Positions 55,354 through 64,000 are shown, counted from the stretch's first letter. The stretch is 64,000 nucleotides of DNA from Pseudarthrobacter cellobiosi (GCF_023913755.1 NZ_JAMXBJ010000034.1:1-64000), one strand, 5' to 3'. The notes: generated by a model from the letters alone, not told the origin. Program-made: numbers and translations.

Positions 55354-56292
55354 CTAGGTAGACCAGCCGCGGTTCATCAGCGCTGAACGGACTTTGGCGA
55401 CGGCGGCACGGGCTTCGTTCTCCATCTGCCGTCTCGAGATCCGGACCATCAACCACCCCGCCCTGGCAAAGTCCTCTTCGCGGGCAATGTCGCGGACGAT
55501 CTGCGCCGTCTCGGAATGGCCTTCGCCGTCGTACTCCACTGCAACTTTTTGTTCCGGATAGGCGAGATCCGGTTGACGTACGACGCCGACGCCCAGTTCC
55601 ACGGGAACGTTCAGTCGCGGTTCTGGCAGCCCGCGGTTCTCCAGTGCCAGCCTAAGTTTGGTTTCCGGGGCGGAGTCGGACCCGATCCGGGCCTGCTCAA
55701 GGGCAAGGCGCGCCTTCTGAATGCCGGGCGTTCCTTTGTGCCGGTCGAGCATTTCCGCCAGGCCGGCCGGCGTCGCATAGGGCTCGGATCTGCCCTCGAA
55801 ATCAGGCCTGGGAATCCTCACCAGGTGATCGGCAACCACAGTCAGCTCGTCAATGCTCATCTTCCGGGCGCAATCCAGCCACGTCCGCGTCCGGGACGTG
55901 ATCACCAGGCCGTTGTGGGTGACAATTTCGTCGGCAAAGAACTGGCCCCTGTGACCCTTCACCCCCGGACGGCGCATGATGGCTACTGTGTCCGGGCGCG
56001 AGATATGAATCAGTGGTTCATCGCTCCCCGGCAGGAACCCCGGGAAGGACCACAACAAGAACGCAGAGGCGTGCGAAGCTGCAGCGAACTCCGTGACCTG
56101 GGTGTACGGCCGGATGTTGGGCGCCAGGCCGTACCCGGCGTCGTCGTCCGCCCTTGGCACTCGGACTCCACGGGTGGGCCGCCCCAGACCCTGGTGACGT
56201 AACTGCCGTTCGGTGATCCCGGCGTCGGCCGCTTCTTTCAAAGTGAACGGCAGCACAGCCAGCGGCTGCGGCAGAGAACGTGGAACTTTCAT
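55354..56292 (-). CDS. DUF559-like protein with a Vsr/PD-(D/E)xK-type C-terminal domain
   Basis: The 312-residue protein has an N-terminal half with a possible helix-turn-helix (TLKEAADAGITERQLRHQG) as in AbiEi-type antitoxins, and a C-terminal nuclease-like fold: SAPETKLRLALENRGLPEP, DLAYPEQKVAVEYDGEGH and ISRRQMENE. Such proteins are common orphans in actinobacteria. DNA cleavage is not shown. I see no partner toxin or methylase nearby. Confidence 0.75.
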   Translation of the reverse strand: MKVPRSLPQPLAVLPFTLKEAADAGITERQLRHQGLGRPTRGVRVPRADDDAGYGLAPNIRPYTQVTEFAAASHASAFLLWSFPGFLPGSDEPLIHISRPDTVAIMRRPGVKGHRGQFFADEIVTHNGLVITSRTRTWLDCARKMSIDELTVVADHLVRIPRPDFEGRSEPYATPAGLAEMLDRHKGTPGIQKARLALEQARIGSDSAPETKLRLALENRGLPEPRLNVPVELGVGVVRQPDLAYPEQKVAVEYDGEGHSETAQIVRDIAREEDFARAGWLMVRISRRQMENEARAAVAKVRSALMNRGWST

Positions 56293-56355
56293 GTGCCCAT
56301 GTTGGCAGCCCCGCGAAAACGCCGCTGGAGTTATCCACAGGTTCCTGCCACCCTG

Positions 56356-56421
56356 CCAAACTAAGTAGCGCTATCTGTCGTTTTGGGCGGTCAAAACGAC
56401 AGATAGCGCTACCTAGTTGGG
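56356..56421. repeat. Family A intergenic palindrome, copy 3
   Basis: Arms 56356-56385 and 56392-56421 are complementary over 30 bp with two mismatches, and the core GTAGCGCTATCTGTCGTT is the same as at 24.3 and 28.5 kb. It lies between purN and the DUF559-like gene, at one edge of the segment that separates purN from purH. Confidence 0.88.
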
Positions 56422-56445
56422 AGAGGGTTGGGGGGGTGGGTGGGG

Positions 56446-57012
56446 TTAGGAAGCGGTGGCGAGGGCTGCCAGGGTGTTGACCAGGAGGCGGCGCTCCACC
56501 ACCTTGATGCGTTCGTGCAGCGATTCCTCGGTTTCGCCCGGTTCAATCGTGACGGCTTCCTGGGCGATGATGGGCCCGGTGTCCACCCCGGCGTCGGCCC
56601 AGTGCACCGTGCAGCCGGTGACCTTCACGCCGTAGGCCATGGCATCGCGGACGCCGTGGGCGCCGGGGAAAGCGGGCAGCAGGGCGGGGTGGGTGTTGAG
56701 GTACTTGCCGTTGAAGGCAGCGATGAAGTCGGCGCTGACGATGCGCATAAAGCCCGAGGACACCACCACGTCCGGAGCGTACGAAGCCACGCGGGCGGTC
56801 AGTGCTGCATCCCATTCGTCGCGGGTGGGGAAGGAGTTGAAGTTGACCACAAACGTCTCCAGCCCGGCTTCCGAGGATCGTTCGACGCCGTAGGTCCCCT
56901 CCCGGTCGGCACCTACCGCGGCGATTTCCACGTCCAGCTCCCCTGCCTTGACGGCGTCGATGACTGACTGGAGATTGGACCCGGTACCGGAAACGAGGAC
57001 TACGATGCGCAT
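56446..57012 (-). CDS. purN: Phosphoribosylglycinamide formyltransferase
   Basis: PurN formylates GAR using 10-formyl-THF in purine synthesis. The 188-residue protein has IVVLVSGTGSNLQSVIDA, then HPALLPAFPGAHGVRDAMAYGVKVTGCTVHWADAGVDTGPII, with the catalytic Asn/His/Asp region. In related genomes purN usually lies directly before purH; here they are split. Confidence 0.94.
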   Translation of the reverse strand: MRIVVLVSGTGSNLQSVIDAVKAGELDVEIAAVGADREGTYGVERSSEAGLETFVVNFNSFPTRDEWDAALTARVASYAPDVVVSSGFMRIVSADFIAAFNGKYLNTHPALLPAFPGAHGVRDAMAYGVKVTGCTVHWADAGVDTGPIIAQEAVTIEPGETEESLHERIKVVERRLLVNTLAALATAS

Positions 57013-57051
57013 GGGTCTAGCTTATGGGCACGCTCGCGTAGGCTGGAAAAC

Positions 57052-57480
57052 ATGAACAACACCCCGGAACCGGCTGGCCAGCAACGGACCAAACAGCCGC
57101 TCAGCGAGGCCGCCAAGGACTCGCTCACCAAAACCCGCAACCTGTTCCGGATCTTCATTGTCACCGTGCTGGGCGCTTTCTTCGTCTACCAGCTCGACGT
57201 CAGCTACCTCTGGCTCACCGGCATCCTGACCGCGGCGAGCTTTGTGCTGGGTGTCCTCCTGCTGGTCAGGTCGGCCAGGCTCAAGGAGTCCAAGCTGGTC
57301 CTGTTCGGCACCATTTCGGGGCTGGTGGTATCGCTGATCATGCTGCTGGTCATCCTCGCTACGGCGCTGTTTTTCCGCCAGGTCCAGGACTTCCAGACCT
57401 GCTCACGCGAGGCCCTTACCGACCAGGCGCTCTCCAATTGCCGGGTCCAGCTGGAAAGCTCGCTGCCGGGTCTCCGGTAG
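57052..57480 (+). CDS. Hypothetical membrane protein
   Basis: This 142-residue protein has a charged start, then three hydrophobic helices (about residues 31-50, 53-73 and 83-109), and a short outside segment with two cysteines (QTCSREALTDQALSNC), which could form a disulfide. I do not recognise a named family. It is divergent from purN. Confidence 0.75.
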   Translation: MNNTPEPAGQQRTKQPLSEAAKDSLTKTRNLFRIFIVTVLGAFFVYQLDVSYLWLTGILTAASFVLGVLLLVRSARLKESKLVLFGTISGLVVSLIMLLVILATALFFRQVQDFQTCSREALTDQALSNCRVQLESSLPGLR

Positions 57481-57507
57481 CAGCCACACCAGCCGCAGCC
57501 ACGAAGG

Positions 57508-58824
57508 TCAGCGGGCAAGTTCCGCTTCCTCATCCACGTGCTGCTGGCGTTCCAGCCACGGTCCGGCCGCATAACCGATCACAACGCCGATGCCAACCTC
57601 CGCGGCAATCCAGAGTCCCATCCACAAGGGGTCGGGTCCGATGGCCGTGAGGCGGCCCAGCCCGGCGGAGCCTCGGGCCAGCCAGGCCAGGCCCGCGGCC
57701 AGCAGACCGGACACAACCCCTACCAACGCGCCGAGGGCAAGCGTGGACATCATGGCCGTGAACCAGCGCGCGTCAATCTTGATGGAGAGCCACTCGTCGA
57801 AGTGGTTTTCGCCCTCGCGCAAGAACCACCAGCCGGCCAGGATACCCGCCAGAACGGGCAGCACCAGCGCCACGAACCCGTAGTCCAGCGGACCCGACGG
57901 GATGGCGGCGAAGACCGGAATGGACGGCAGTGGCCCGGTGGCGGTGCCCAACGGCCCCACCTGCGAGCCCACGCCCAGGGCGAAGCCCGAGCCCGAGACC
58001 CAGGCCAGCGCAAAAACCACGAGGTTGGGCAAATACCCAAGCTGCGCGATGGTGAGCGCCGCACCCCCAACCGCTCCGGCGTCGAGCGCTTCATAGACAG
58101 CAATCACCAGGTTCCAGTGGATAAAGAGGTCCACCGCCAGGAGCACACCCGCGAGCGCAAAGGCCGCCAGAAGAGCCACACAGCCCGCCTTCGCCGCGGA
58201 GCCCAAATAGGAGCCGGCCCAGCGGGAATGCTGGCTGGTACGCGAGATCCAGTCGACTGCGTCGACGCCGATCAACCGGCTCCACGAGCCTGCCTCGCGG
58301 CGGGCGCCGATCACCATGCCGAGGGCGAACGGGATCAGCGGGATAAGCATTGCCAACCAGATGTTAATGACGACGTCGGCCGTGCGGCACACAAAGCCGG
58401 TGGCAGCGCCGAACGCCGAGTAGACCACCCAGGACCCGAGCAGTGCCTGCCACAGCTGGTCCGTATAGGAGGCCCGGGCCAAGCGCCGCCCCGCACGCCA
58501 TGCGAGCAAAAACGGGATCAGGGTCAGGCCCAGGGGCACCAGGGTCAGCAGGCCGGAGCCTGGACTGCCGGCCGCACCAGCCTCACCGGACACGACGGCG
58601 AGCTGCAGCGGCACCCCGTGAATCAGCAGCCAGCCCTGGCCGGCGAGGCGGGCCAGGGCATCAAAGGTGGTGTTCTGGAAGCCCGCGGTGGCCCACACGG
58701 CCACAATGGGAACCACCACCAGGAGCGCGGAGATGATGGCAGCCTGCGCCGTTTCGAGGCCTCCCTGCAGCCACAAGGGCATGGGAAGGCCACGGTCTCC
58801 GGTCTGATCAGCGCGCAGTTTCAT
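57508..58824 (-). CDS. DUF6350 family membrane protein
   Basis: This polytopic protein of about 438 residues has many helices, starting with LETAQAAIISALLVVVPIVAVWAT. The family (cell division protein PerM in mycobacteria) lies next to purN-purH in actinobacteria, as here. I start at ATG 58824 (MKLRADQTG); GTG at 58842 is also open. Its exact role is uncertain. Confidence 0.82.
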   Translation of the reverse strand: MKLRADQTGDRGLPMPLWLQGGLETAQAAIISALLVVVPIVAVWATAGFQNTTFDALARLAGQGWLLIHGVPLQLAVVSGEAGAAGSPGSGLLTLVPLGLTLIPFLLAWRAGRRLARASYTDQLWQALLGSWVVYSAFGAATGFVCRTADVVINIWLAMLIPLIPFALGMVIGARREAGSWSRLIGVDAVDWISRTSQHSRWAGSYLGSAAKAGCVALLAAFALAGVLLAVDLFIHWNLVIAVYEALDAGAVGGAALTIAQLGYLPNLVVFALAWVSGSGFALGVGSQVGPLGTATGPLPSIPVFAAIPSGPLDYGFVALVLPVLAGILAGWWFLREGENHFDEWLSIKIDARWFTAMMSTLALGALVGVVSGLLAAGLAWLARGSAGLGRLTAIGPDPLWMGLWIAAEVGIGVVIGYAAGPWLERQQHVDEEAELAR

Positions 58825-58842
58825 CGTGTCCCATGGTGTCAC

Positions 58843-59251
58843 GGCCGGGCCGTCGGACCGGGCTTCGACAGGCTCGTTCTCCGTGCGAGACGTGCCTCAC
58901 CAGAGTTCGTAGTCCGCCGCGCTGATCGTGAACCCGTGACCGGCGCGGAGGTGGGCGCACACCATCTGGCCCGGCTCCCGCGAACACACCATGTTGCACT
59001 GCCTGTCCTTGTTCACCGACTGCACCACCGCCGGCAGGGTGGCCCGTGGCAGGCGAAGAACCGGACGACGACGGCGGGACGGCCGCCGCCGGCGATGGAG
59101 CCGTCGTTGGGCGTTCAGACTGTCGGGGCGCCTCATCCGGATCGCTTATGTAGCTGGGCAGAAGTCCCCATCCGGGCTTGTACCGGCGCTTTTTCCACGG
59201 GTCCGCCGTAAAATTGGAATGTCCGCAATCAGTGGTTGGAGGCAGAAAAAA
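58843..59251 (-). other. Region with a possible decayed or frameshifted small gene
   Basis: On the minus strand, one frame reads DPWKKRRYKPGWGLLPSY and a Pro/Ser-rich stretch (about 59213-59030); another frame ends VVQSVNKDRQCNMVCSREPG and FTISAADYELW at 58897. Both look protein-like and could be two halves of one gene broken by a frameshift near 59030-59045, but the first half has no good start codon. A stand-alone protein of about 45 residues from the second half is also possible. Confidence 0.35.
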
Positions 59252-59710
59252 ATGACTACCGCATCCCCACATGCACACGTTCATTTTGGGCGCGCAGACG
59301 TCCAGAATGCCGGCATGGGAGTAGGTATCCTGTTGTTGGTGGTGGGTGCCCTGGGCTTTATCCCCGGCGTCACCACCCAGTACAGCGAATTGATGTTCCT
59401 GGGACCTGATTCCCATGCCATGTTCCTTGGCATGTTCCAGGTGTCCATGCTGCTCAATATTGTGCAGCTGGCCATCGGCGCAACGGGCTGGGCGATGTCC
59501 CGGACCGAACATGGCGCACGGAACTTCCTCATCGGAGCAGGCGCGCTGTACATCATCCTCAGCATTTTCGGGCTCAGTGTCGGCGTTGACTCGGCGGCCA
59601 ACTTCCTGTCGTTCAACATGGCTGACAACTGGACCCACCTTGTGCTGGGCGTAGCGATGCTAGCTGCTGGCTGGCTGTTCTCCAGGAACATGTCCGGCGA
59701 GAGGAAATAG
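59252..59710 (+). CDS. DUF4383 family membrane protein
   Basis: This 152-residue protein has four helices and the DUF4383 pattern: GALGFIPGVTT, FQVSMLLNIVQLAIGATGWAMS, and NMADNWTHLVLGVAMLAAG. The start ATG at 59252 follows TTGGAGG. Function is unknown; the family is widespread in soil actinobacteria. Confidence 0.87.
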   Translation: MTTASPHAHVHFGRADVQNAGMGVGILLLVVGALGFIPGVTTQYSELMFLGPDSHAMFLGMFQVSMLLNIVQLAIGATGWAMSRTEHGARNFLIGAGALYIILSIFGLSVGVDSAANFLSFNMADNWTHLVLGVAMLAAGWLFSRNMSGERK

Positions 59711-59786
59711 CCCGGAAATGACAGGCCGGGATACAGGAGCCGCGAATGAGAAATGATCCATAAGTTCTGAATATTCGTCCTACCTC

Positions 59787-59826
59787 GCCGGTGCAGTTGC
59801 CGCGTTCCGCGAACAGCTGCACCGGC
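59787..59826 (+). terminator. Terminator after the DUF4383 gene
   Basis: GCCGGTGCA pairs with TGCACCGGC around a 22-bp loop and is followed by TTCTTTGTG. It lies 77 bp after the stop. Confidence 0.65.
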
Positions 59827-59909
59827 TTCTTTGTGCTCCTTAGCGGCCGACGGCGGCGCGGGGCCGCTTTCTGAGACGCGTGGCCGCTAAGTGCCACGCA
59901 CGGGGTCCA

Positions 59910-60038
59910 GCGCAAACGGACACTTGAAGCCCACCCTCTGGCGCGAACCTGCAGGTAATCCCCTCAAAACTCGGTTCTGACGGGGTTAGCTGCCAGTTCG
60001 CGCTTGGAAATCAGGGCCGCAAGTGTTCCGTTCGCGCC
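59910..60038. repeat. Family B composite palindrome, copy 3 (most complete)
   Basis: An outer pair, AAACGGACACTTG (59914) and CAAGTGTTCCGTTCGCGC (60020), encloses an inner palindrome (59941-60003) with arms GCGCGAAC and GTTCGCGC and partly conserved CCCCTCAAAAC. The 367-bp gap between the DUF4383 and HNH genes consists mainly of this and the terminator. It is more diverged than the 12.9-kb copy, so it may be older. Confidence 0.75.
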
Positions 60039-60077
60039 AAAGGCGGCACGGGCTATTGAGCCTGCAACAATGGCCCC

Positions 60078-60896
60078 ATGAGCGACATCATTGTGGGCTG
60101 GGACCCAGCCGGCTGGAACCGCTGGAACTACGCGGCTGTTATTGAACAGGTCGCCGTGACGGGGCTGCACCTGGAGCCCTGGAGCGTGGGCCGGAGCGTT
60201 GCCGCCGGCACCGACGTGTGGCTGCTCCTGCTGGGAGCGCACGGTCCCGGCCTGATCGGCCATGGCGTGGTGCTCTCAGAAAACGCGGAGTTCATCGCGC
60301 AGGTGGCGTTCGATGCGCTCCTGCCGCTGGGCGATCAGGTGCCCTCCGCGGTCCTCACCGAGGCAGTGGCCGACGTCGGGTGGAACAGTACCGAAATCGA
60401 AGGCGTGGCGCTGGAGTCCGGCGACGAAGCCGCGGTCCGGGCGCTCTGGGCCACTCACGGGCCGGCGCAAGGGCCAGACCCCACCCAACCTGTGCCCGGC
60501 ACGTACCCCGAGACCGCCGTCGTGCGCGTCACCGCCAACCGGTACGAGCGTGATGCGGCGGCCCGGCGGGCATGTATCGCGCACCGCGGCAGCAGCTGCG
60601 CGGCCTGCGGGTTCTCCTTCGAACTGGCGTACGGGGAGCTCGGCAAAGACTTCATCGACGTCCACCATGTGGTGCCGGCGGCCCAACTCGGCGGCGGCTA
60701 CCAGCTGGATCCGCTCACGGATCTGGTTCCGCTCTGCGCCAATTGCCATGCCATGGCCCACCACGGAGTGAGCACGCCGCGCACGCAAGCCGAGCTGCGG
60801 CAAATCATGGCCACCGCCGGATACCTCCGCGGAACCACCGTTGCCCCTGAGGAGATCGAGGCCCAGCGGGTTGCCCGCGAGATCCTCGGCAAATAG
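60078..60896 (+). CDS. HNH endonuclease domain protein
   Basis: The 272-residue protein ends in an HNH nuclease fold: CAACGF, DFIDVHHVVP, DLVPLCANCHAMAHH (about residues 176-235), with two CxxC zinc pairs. The first 150 residues (IIVGWDPAGWNRWNY, GTDVWLLLLGAHGPGLIGHGVVLSE) are a separate domain that may recognise DNA; such layouts occur in modification-dependent restriction enzymes (McrA-like). There is no methylase beside it. Activity is inferred. Confidence 0.82.
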   Translation: MSDIIVGWDPAGWNRWNYAAVIEQVAVTGLHLEPWSVGRSVAAGTDVWLLLLGAHGPGLIGHGVVLSENAEFIAQVAFDALLPLGDQVPSAVLTEAVADVGWNSTEIEGVALESGDEAAVRALWATHGPAQGPDPTQPVPGTYPETAVVRVTANRYERDAAARRACIAHRGSSCAACGFSFELAYGELGKDFIDVHHVVPAAQLGGGYQLDPLTDLVPLCANCHAMAHHGVSTPRTQAELRQIMATAGYLRGTTVAPEEIEAQRVAREILGK

Positions 60897-61108
60897 GAAC
60901 CGGTGATCGAGCCGGTCGAGATCCAGCCTGTTGAAACCCGACACAACAGCCCGCGCTCTGGACTCTTGGGCAGGCGCCAACCAGACTGTCTACAACAGCT
61001 GGCCAGCTGGCCGGAATTGGAGACGCGCAATACCGGCAGGGCCTGAGCAGTTGCATTTATTGGGGCTGTGCGGCGAGGCCTGTTCCTTACGCGCGAAAGG
61101 ACCTCGTC

Positions 61109-62542
61109 ATGCCGGATCTGTCAGCATTCTTCCCGCTTCTTGCCGCGATTATCGGGGCAATGCTGGTGGTCGGCTTTGTCTGGGGGGCCATCAAACTGAT
61201 GTGGAAAGTGGCGGAGCCCAATGAGGCCCTGATCATCTCCGGCCTGACCCGCGGAACCCTGGAAACCCGGGCCGGAATGGACTTCAAGATTGTCACCGGA
61301 AAGGGCGCCCTGGTATTTCCGGGCCTGCAGACCGTCCGCACGCTTTCCCTGACGCTGAATGAAACGGAGCTAAAGGTTTCCTGCGTGACTTCGCAGGGCA
61401 TCCAGGTGATTGTGGAAGGCGTGGTAATTTACAAAATCGGTGACGCCCCGCCGTTTATCGCAAATGCGGCTAGGCGTTTCCTGGGCCAGCAGCCCAAGAT
61501 GGAAAGCTAGGTCTACAACGTCTTTGAGGGCCGCCTGCGGTCCATCATCGGAAGCATGACCGTGGAAGAGATCATCCGCGAACGGGACAAGCTGGGGTCC
61601 CAGGCCCGCAGCGCCAGCGGAGTGGAAATGGAGAAGCTGGGGCTGGTGGTGGATTCGCTGCAGATCAAGGACCTGCAGGACCCCACGGGGTACATCCAGA
61701 ACATCGCCAAGCCCCACATCGCCCAGGTCAAAATGGAGGCCCGGATCGCGGAGGCCACGCGGAACCGCGAGGCGGCCGAGAAGGAGGCCGAGGCGGCTGC
61801 AATGATCGCGGACGCGCAGAGCGTTTCGGCCATCCGGCAGTCGGTGGCGCAAGCGAACGCCGAGCGGGCCAAAGCCGAGGCCGCCCAGGCGGGACCGCTG
61901 GCGGATGCGACGGCGCGGCAGCATGTCGTCGTCCAGGAAACGGAAGTGGCCAAGCTTGAGGCGGACCGGGAGGAGCAGAAGCTCCAGACCACGGTCCGGA
62001 AGCCCGCCGACGCCAAGGCATACGCCAAGCGCACAGACGCGGAGGGCCAGAAGGCGGCGGACATCAGCGCCGCCGAAGCGCTGGCCCGCCGCACGGAACT
62101 TGAGGCCCAGGCCAACGCCCGCCGGACGGAGCTGCAGGCCCAGGCGAACGCCACTGCCGCGGCGGCCGCGGCCGGAGCCACGAAGGTCACCGGCGAGGCC
62201 GAAGCCGCTGCCACCAGGGCCCGCGGTGACGCCGCGGCCTCCGCCATCAAGGCCAAGGCGCTGGCCGAGGCAGACGGCATCAACGCGCGGGCCGAAGCAC
62301 TCGGGACCAACCAGGACGCCGTCATTTCGCAGCAGCTGGCCGAAAACATGCCGGCCATCATCGCCGCAGCGGCCGAGCCTTTCTCGCACGTGGGCCAGAT
62401 GACCGTGCTGAACGGCGGCGAGGGCGTGAACAAGATGCTGGGCGGCATCCTGGCCCAGGTGGGCGACTACCTTCCTGCCTTGTCCTCTGCACTGAAAAAC
62501 AGCCGGGAAGGCAAGCGCCCCGCGAAAGGCCCCGATGCATAG
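61109..62542 (+). pseudogene. Flotillin-family (SPFH) protein interrupted by an in-frame amber codon
   Basis: The first 133 codons give an N-terminal helix and the start of the SPFH domain (LIISGLTRGTLETRAGMDFKIV), ending QQPKMES then TAG at 61508-61510. The same frame goes on with VYNVFEGRLRSIIGSMTVEEII, a long Ala/Glu-rich coiled coil with Arg/Lys, and a flotillin tail up to 62542. There is no frame change, so one base change (for example CAG to TAG) explains it. A restart at ATG 61556 lacks a spaced SD. Flotillins scaffold membrane microdomains. Confidence 0.82.
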
Positions 62543-62783
62543 AAACGTTGACCGGAGCCTTACCGGCAAGATCGGCCGCGTGACCGGGCGCATTGGCCCC
62601 GGAACCCTCGGCGAGGTCATGCTGCCCTACCTGGGCGGCACCAACGCGTTCCACGCCCACCCCTTCGACAAGACGAGCGTCTTCGCAGTCGGTGACGAAG
62701 TGCTGGTCATCTATTTCGAGCCGCCGCAAACGGTCTATGTGGATGAACTGCCGGACGTGCTGCGGCACGGCGAAGACGGCTGA
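62535..62783 (+). CDS. NfeD-like small OB-fold protein
   Basis: The 82-residue protein overlaps the flotillin stop by 8 nt and has the look of the soluble NfeD C-terminal domain: LTGKIGRVTGRIGPGTLGEVML and VGDEVLVIYFEPPQTVYVDEL. NfeD proteins normally partner flotillins. If the flotillin gene is dead, translation of this gene could be reduced because it depends on overlap coupling. Confidence 0.7.
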   Translation: MHRNVDRSLTGKIGRVTGRIGPGTLGEVMLPYLGGTNAFHAHPFDKTSVFAVGDEVLVIYFEPPQTVYVDELPDVLRHGEDG

Positions 62784-62871
62784 CCCCAAGCGCTGATCTG
62801 TTAACCCAAGCTTTCCCTCTACTCAACCCGGGTGACCCCGCCCCGACAGGCGCCGCGCCCACCGTGGAGGG

Positions 62872-64000
62872 GTGAGGATCGCAATTGTTGCCGAGTCATT
62901 CCTGCCGCTGATGAATGGGGTGACCCACTCCATCCTGAGGGTGCTTGAACACCTGGAGGACCAGGGCCACGACGTCCTGGTCATCGCCCCTTCCCCCCAT
63001 GCGGTCGCCGAGTTCGTGGGACCGGCCGAGGTGGTTCACGGCGCGACGGTGCACAGGGTTCCCGCGGTTCCCCTGGCGGGATACACCAACGTGCGAGTGG
63101 CGATGGGCGGTGTGTACCGGGTCAAGCGAATCCTTGCCGACTACGCACCCGATGTTGTCCACCTCGCATCGCCGTTTATCCTCGGGTGGCGGGCAGTGCA
63201 GGCCGCGCATCAGTTGGGGATCCCCACCATAGCCATCTACCAGACCGAGGTTCCCAGCTACGCCGCACGCTATGGTGTGCCGTTCCTGGAGAACTGGGCG
63301 TGGAGCCGGGTGGAGAATATCCACCTGCTGGCCACCCGGACCCTGGTGCCGTCCACCTTCGCGCTGAACCAGTTGCGCGGCCGCGGGATTCCGCGGGTGG
63401 GCATGTGGCGGCGCGGTGTGGATACCGTGCGGTTTTCGCCGGAAAAGCGCGACGCCGGGTGGCGGGAAACGGTTGCCCCCGGCGGTGAGCGCATCATCGG
63501 CTACGTCGGCCGGCTGGCCATCGAAAAACAGGTAGAGGACCTCGCCGCGCTCGCCAACGTCCCGAACACCAAGCTGGTGATTGTGGGCGACGGACCCCAA
63601 AAGTCCGCCCTGCAGGAAGCCCTGCCGGACGCCGTGTTCACCGGGTTCCTCGGCGGTGAGGAGCTGGCGACGGCGGTGGCGTCCTTCGACCTTTTTGTCC
63701 ATCCCGGCGAGTTCGAGACGTTCTGCCAGACCATCCAGGAGGCCATGGCATCGGGGGTGCCGGTGGTGGCCACGGGCCGCGGCGGGCCTCTGGACCTGGT
63801 GGAAAACTCCCGTACAGGCTGGCTGTACCAGCCCGGCGACCTAGCCGGTTTCCGGGCCCGGGTGATGGACCTGATGGGCGACGACGCCAAGCGCCGCGCG
63901 TTCGCCAGGACAGCGCACGCTTCGGTCCAGGCGCGGACGTGGCCGGTGCTCAGCGCCGAGCTGGTGCGTCAGTACCAATCAGTAATCGCCGGAGAACCGT
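62872..64000 (+). CDS. GT4 family glycosyltransferase, probable GDP-mannose-dependent mannosyltransferase (partial)
   Basis: The frame is open from GTG 62872 (SD GGAGGG just before) to the window end, at least 376 codons. It begins RIAIVAESFLPLMNGVTHSIL, the GT-B donor-fold N-terminus, and has GYVGRLAIEKQVEDL and HPGEFETFCQTIQEAMASGVPVVATGRGGP, the nucleotide-sugar site with its ExxxxxxE motif. The pattern fits actinobacterial MgtA/PimB-type lipid mannosyltransferases. manC elsewhere in the window supplies GDP-mannose. Confidence 0.87.
   Translation, partial: MRIAIVAESFLPLMNGVTHSILRVLEHLEDQGHDVLVIAPSPHAVAEFVGPAEVVHGATVHRVPAVPLAGYTNVRVAMGGVYRVKRILADYAPDVVHLASPFILGWRAVQAAHQLGIPTIAIYQTEVPSYAARYGVPFLENWAWSRVENIHLLATRTLVPSTFALNQLRGRGIPRVGMWRRGVDTVRFSPEKRDAGWRETVAPGGERIIGYVGRLAIEKQVEDLAALANVPNTKLVIVGDGPQKSALQEALPDAVFTGFLGGEELATAVASFDLFVHPGEFETFCQTIQEAMASGVPVVATGRGGPLDLVENSRTGWLYQPGDLAGFRARVMDLMGDDAKRRAFARTAHASVQARTWPVLSAELVRQYQSVIAGEP

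Overview
The window is high-GC, densely packed bacterial chromosome. Gene content points to an actinobacterium of the Micrococcaceae, most like Arthrobacter or Pseudarthrobacter. The pointers are monomeric NADP-isocitrate dehydrogenase, an sdhCDAB operon, a DUF6350-purN-purH neighbourhood, a PucR-type regulator, actinobacterial mannosyltransferase and DUF4383 genes, and frequent GTG/TTG starts. This is inferred from protein families, not from rRNA. I saw no rRNA, tRNA, CRISPR array or prophage.

Layout. 1-10.6 kb: the tail of an IS110-type transposase has cut off the end of mazG. A minus-strand nucleoside salvage block follows: BMP-type binding lipoprotein, ABC ATPase, two permeases, cdd, deoA, two DedA membrane proteins, add. 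10.9-15.4 kb: quinone-oxidoreductase-like enzyme, ohr and ohrR with a clear OhrR-type operator, an M20D amidohydrolase, and mannose-1-phosphate guanylyltransferase. 15.7-19.3 kb: sdhCDAB. 19.3-28.5 kb: hydrolase, BrkB-like protein, 2'-5' RNA ligase, trpS, exonuclease III, a one-carbon set (folD, glyA, divergent purU) and a methyltransferase. 28.6-35 kb: gamma-carbonic anhydrase, then what looks like a lysine-degradation cluster by the 5-aminovaleramide route: DavB-like lysine 2-monooxygenase, APC permease, PucR regulator, DavA-like amidase. 35.2-40.5 kb: ROK regulator plus mmsA-mmsB-chvE sugar ABC transporter. 40.8-44 kb: MacB/FtsX-type ABC pair and a Gfo/Idh/MocA dehydrogenase. 44.2-47.9 kb: a cell-surface/signalling block with a secreted Ala/Val/Pro-rich protein, a frameshifted LAKTG sortase-substrate protein, a membrane Ser/Thr kinase and a lipoprotein. 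48-57 kb: icd, a secreted trypsin-like protease with a small ORF sharing its YWTxxRM motif, purH, an MFS transporter, a DUF559-type protein, purN. 57-64 kb: DUF6350, DUF4383, an HNH endonuclease, a flotillin gene broken by one in-frame amber codon, an NfeD-like small protein and a GT4 mannosyltransferase running off the end.

What stands out is two families of long intergenic palindromes. Family A (core GTAGCGCTATCTGTCGTT, three copies at 24.3, 28.5 and 56.4 kb) makes near-perfect 30-32 bp stems. Family B (10.8, 12.9 and 59.9 kb) is composite: an inner 31-bp palindrome starting GCGCGAAC and a flanking CGAACGGACA-type palindrome. They sit only between genes or at a gene's stop codon and look like REP- or MITE-type elements. 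Four loci look recently damaged: mazG (IS insertion), the LAKTG gene (frameshift), flotillin (nonsense) and the remnant at 58.9 kb.
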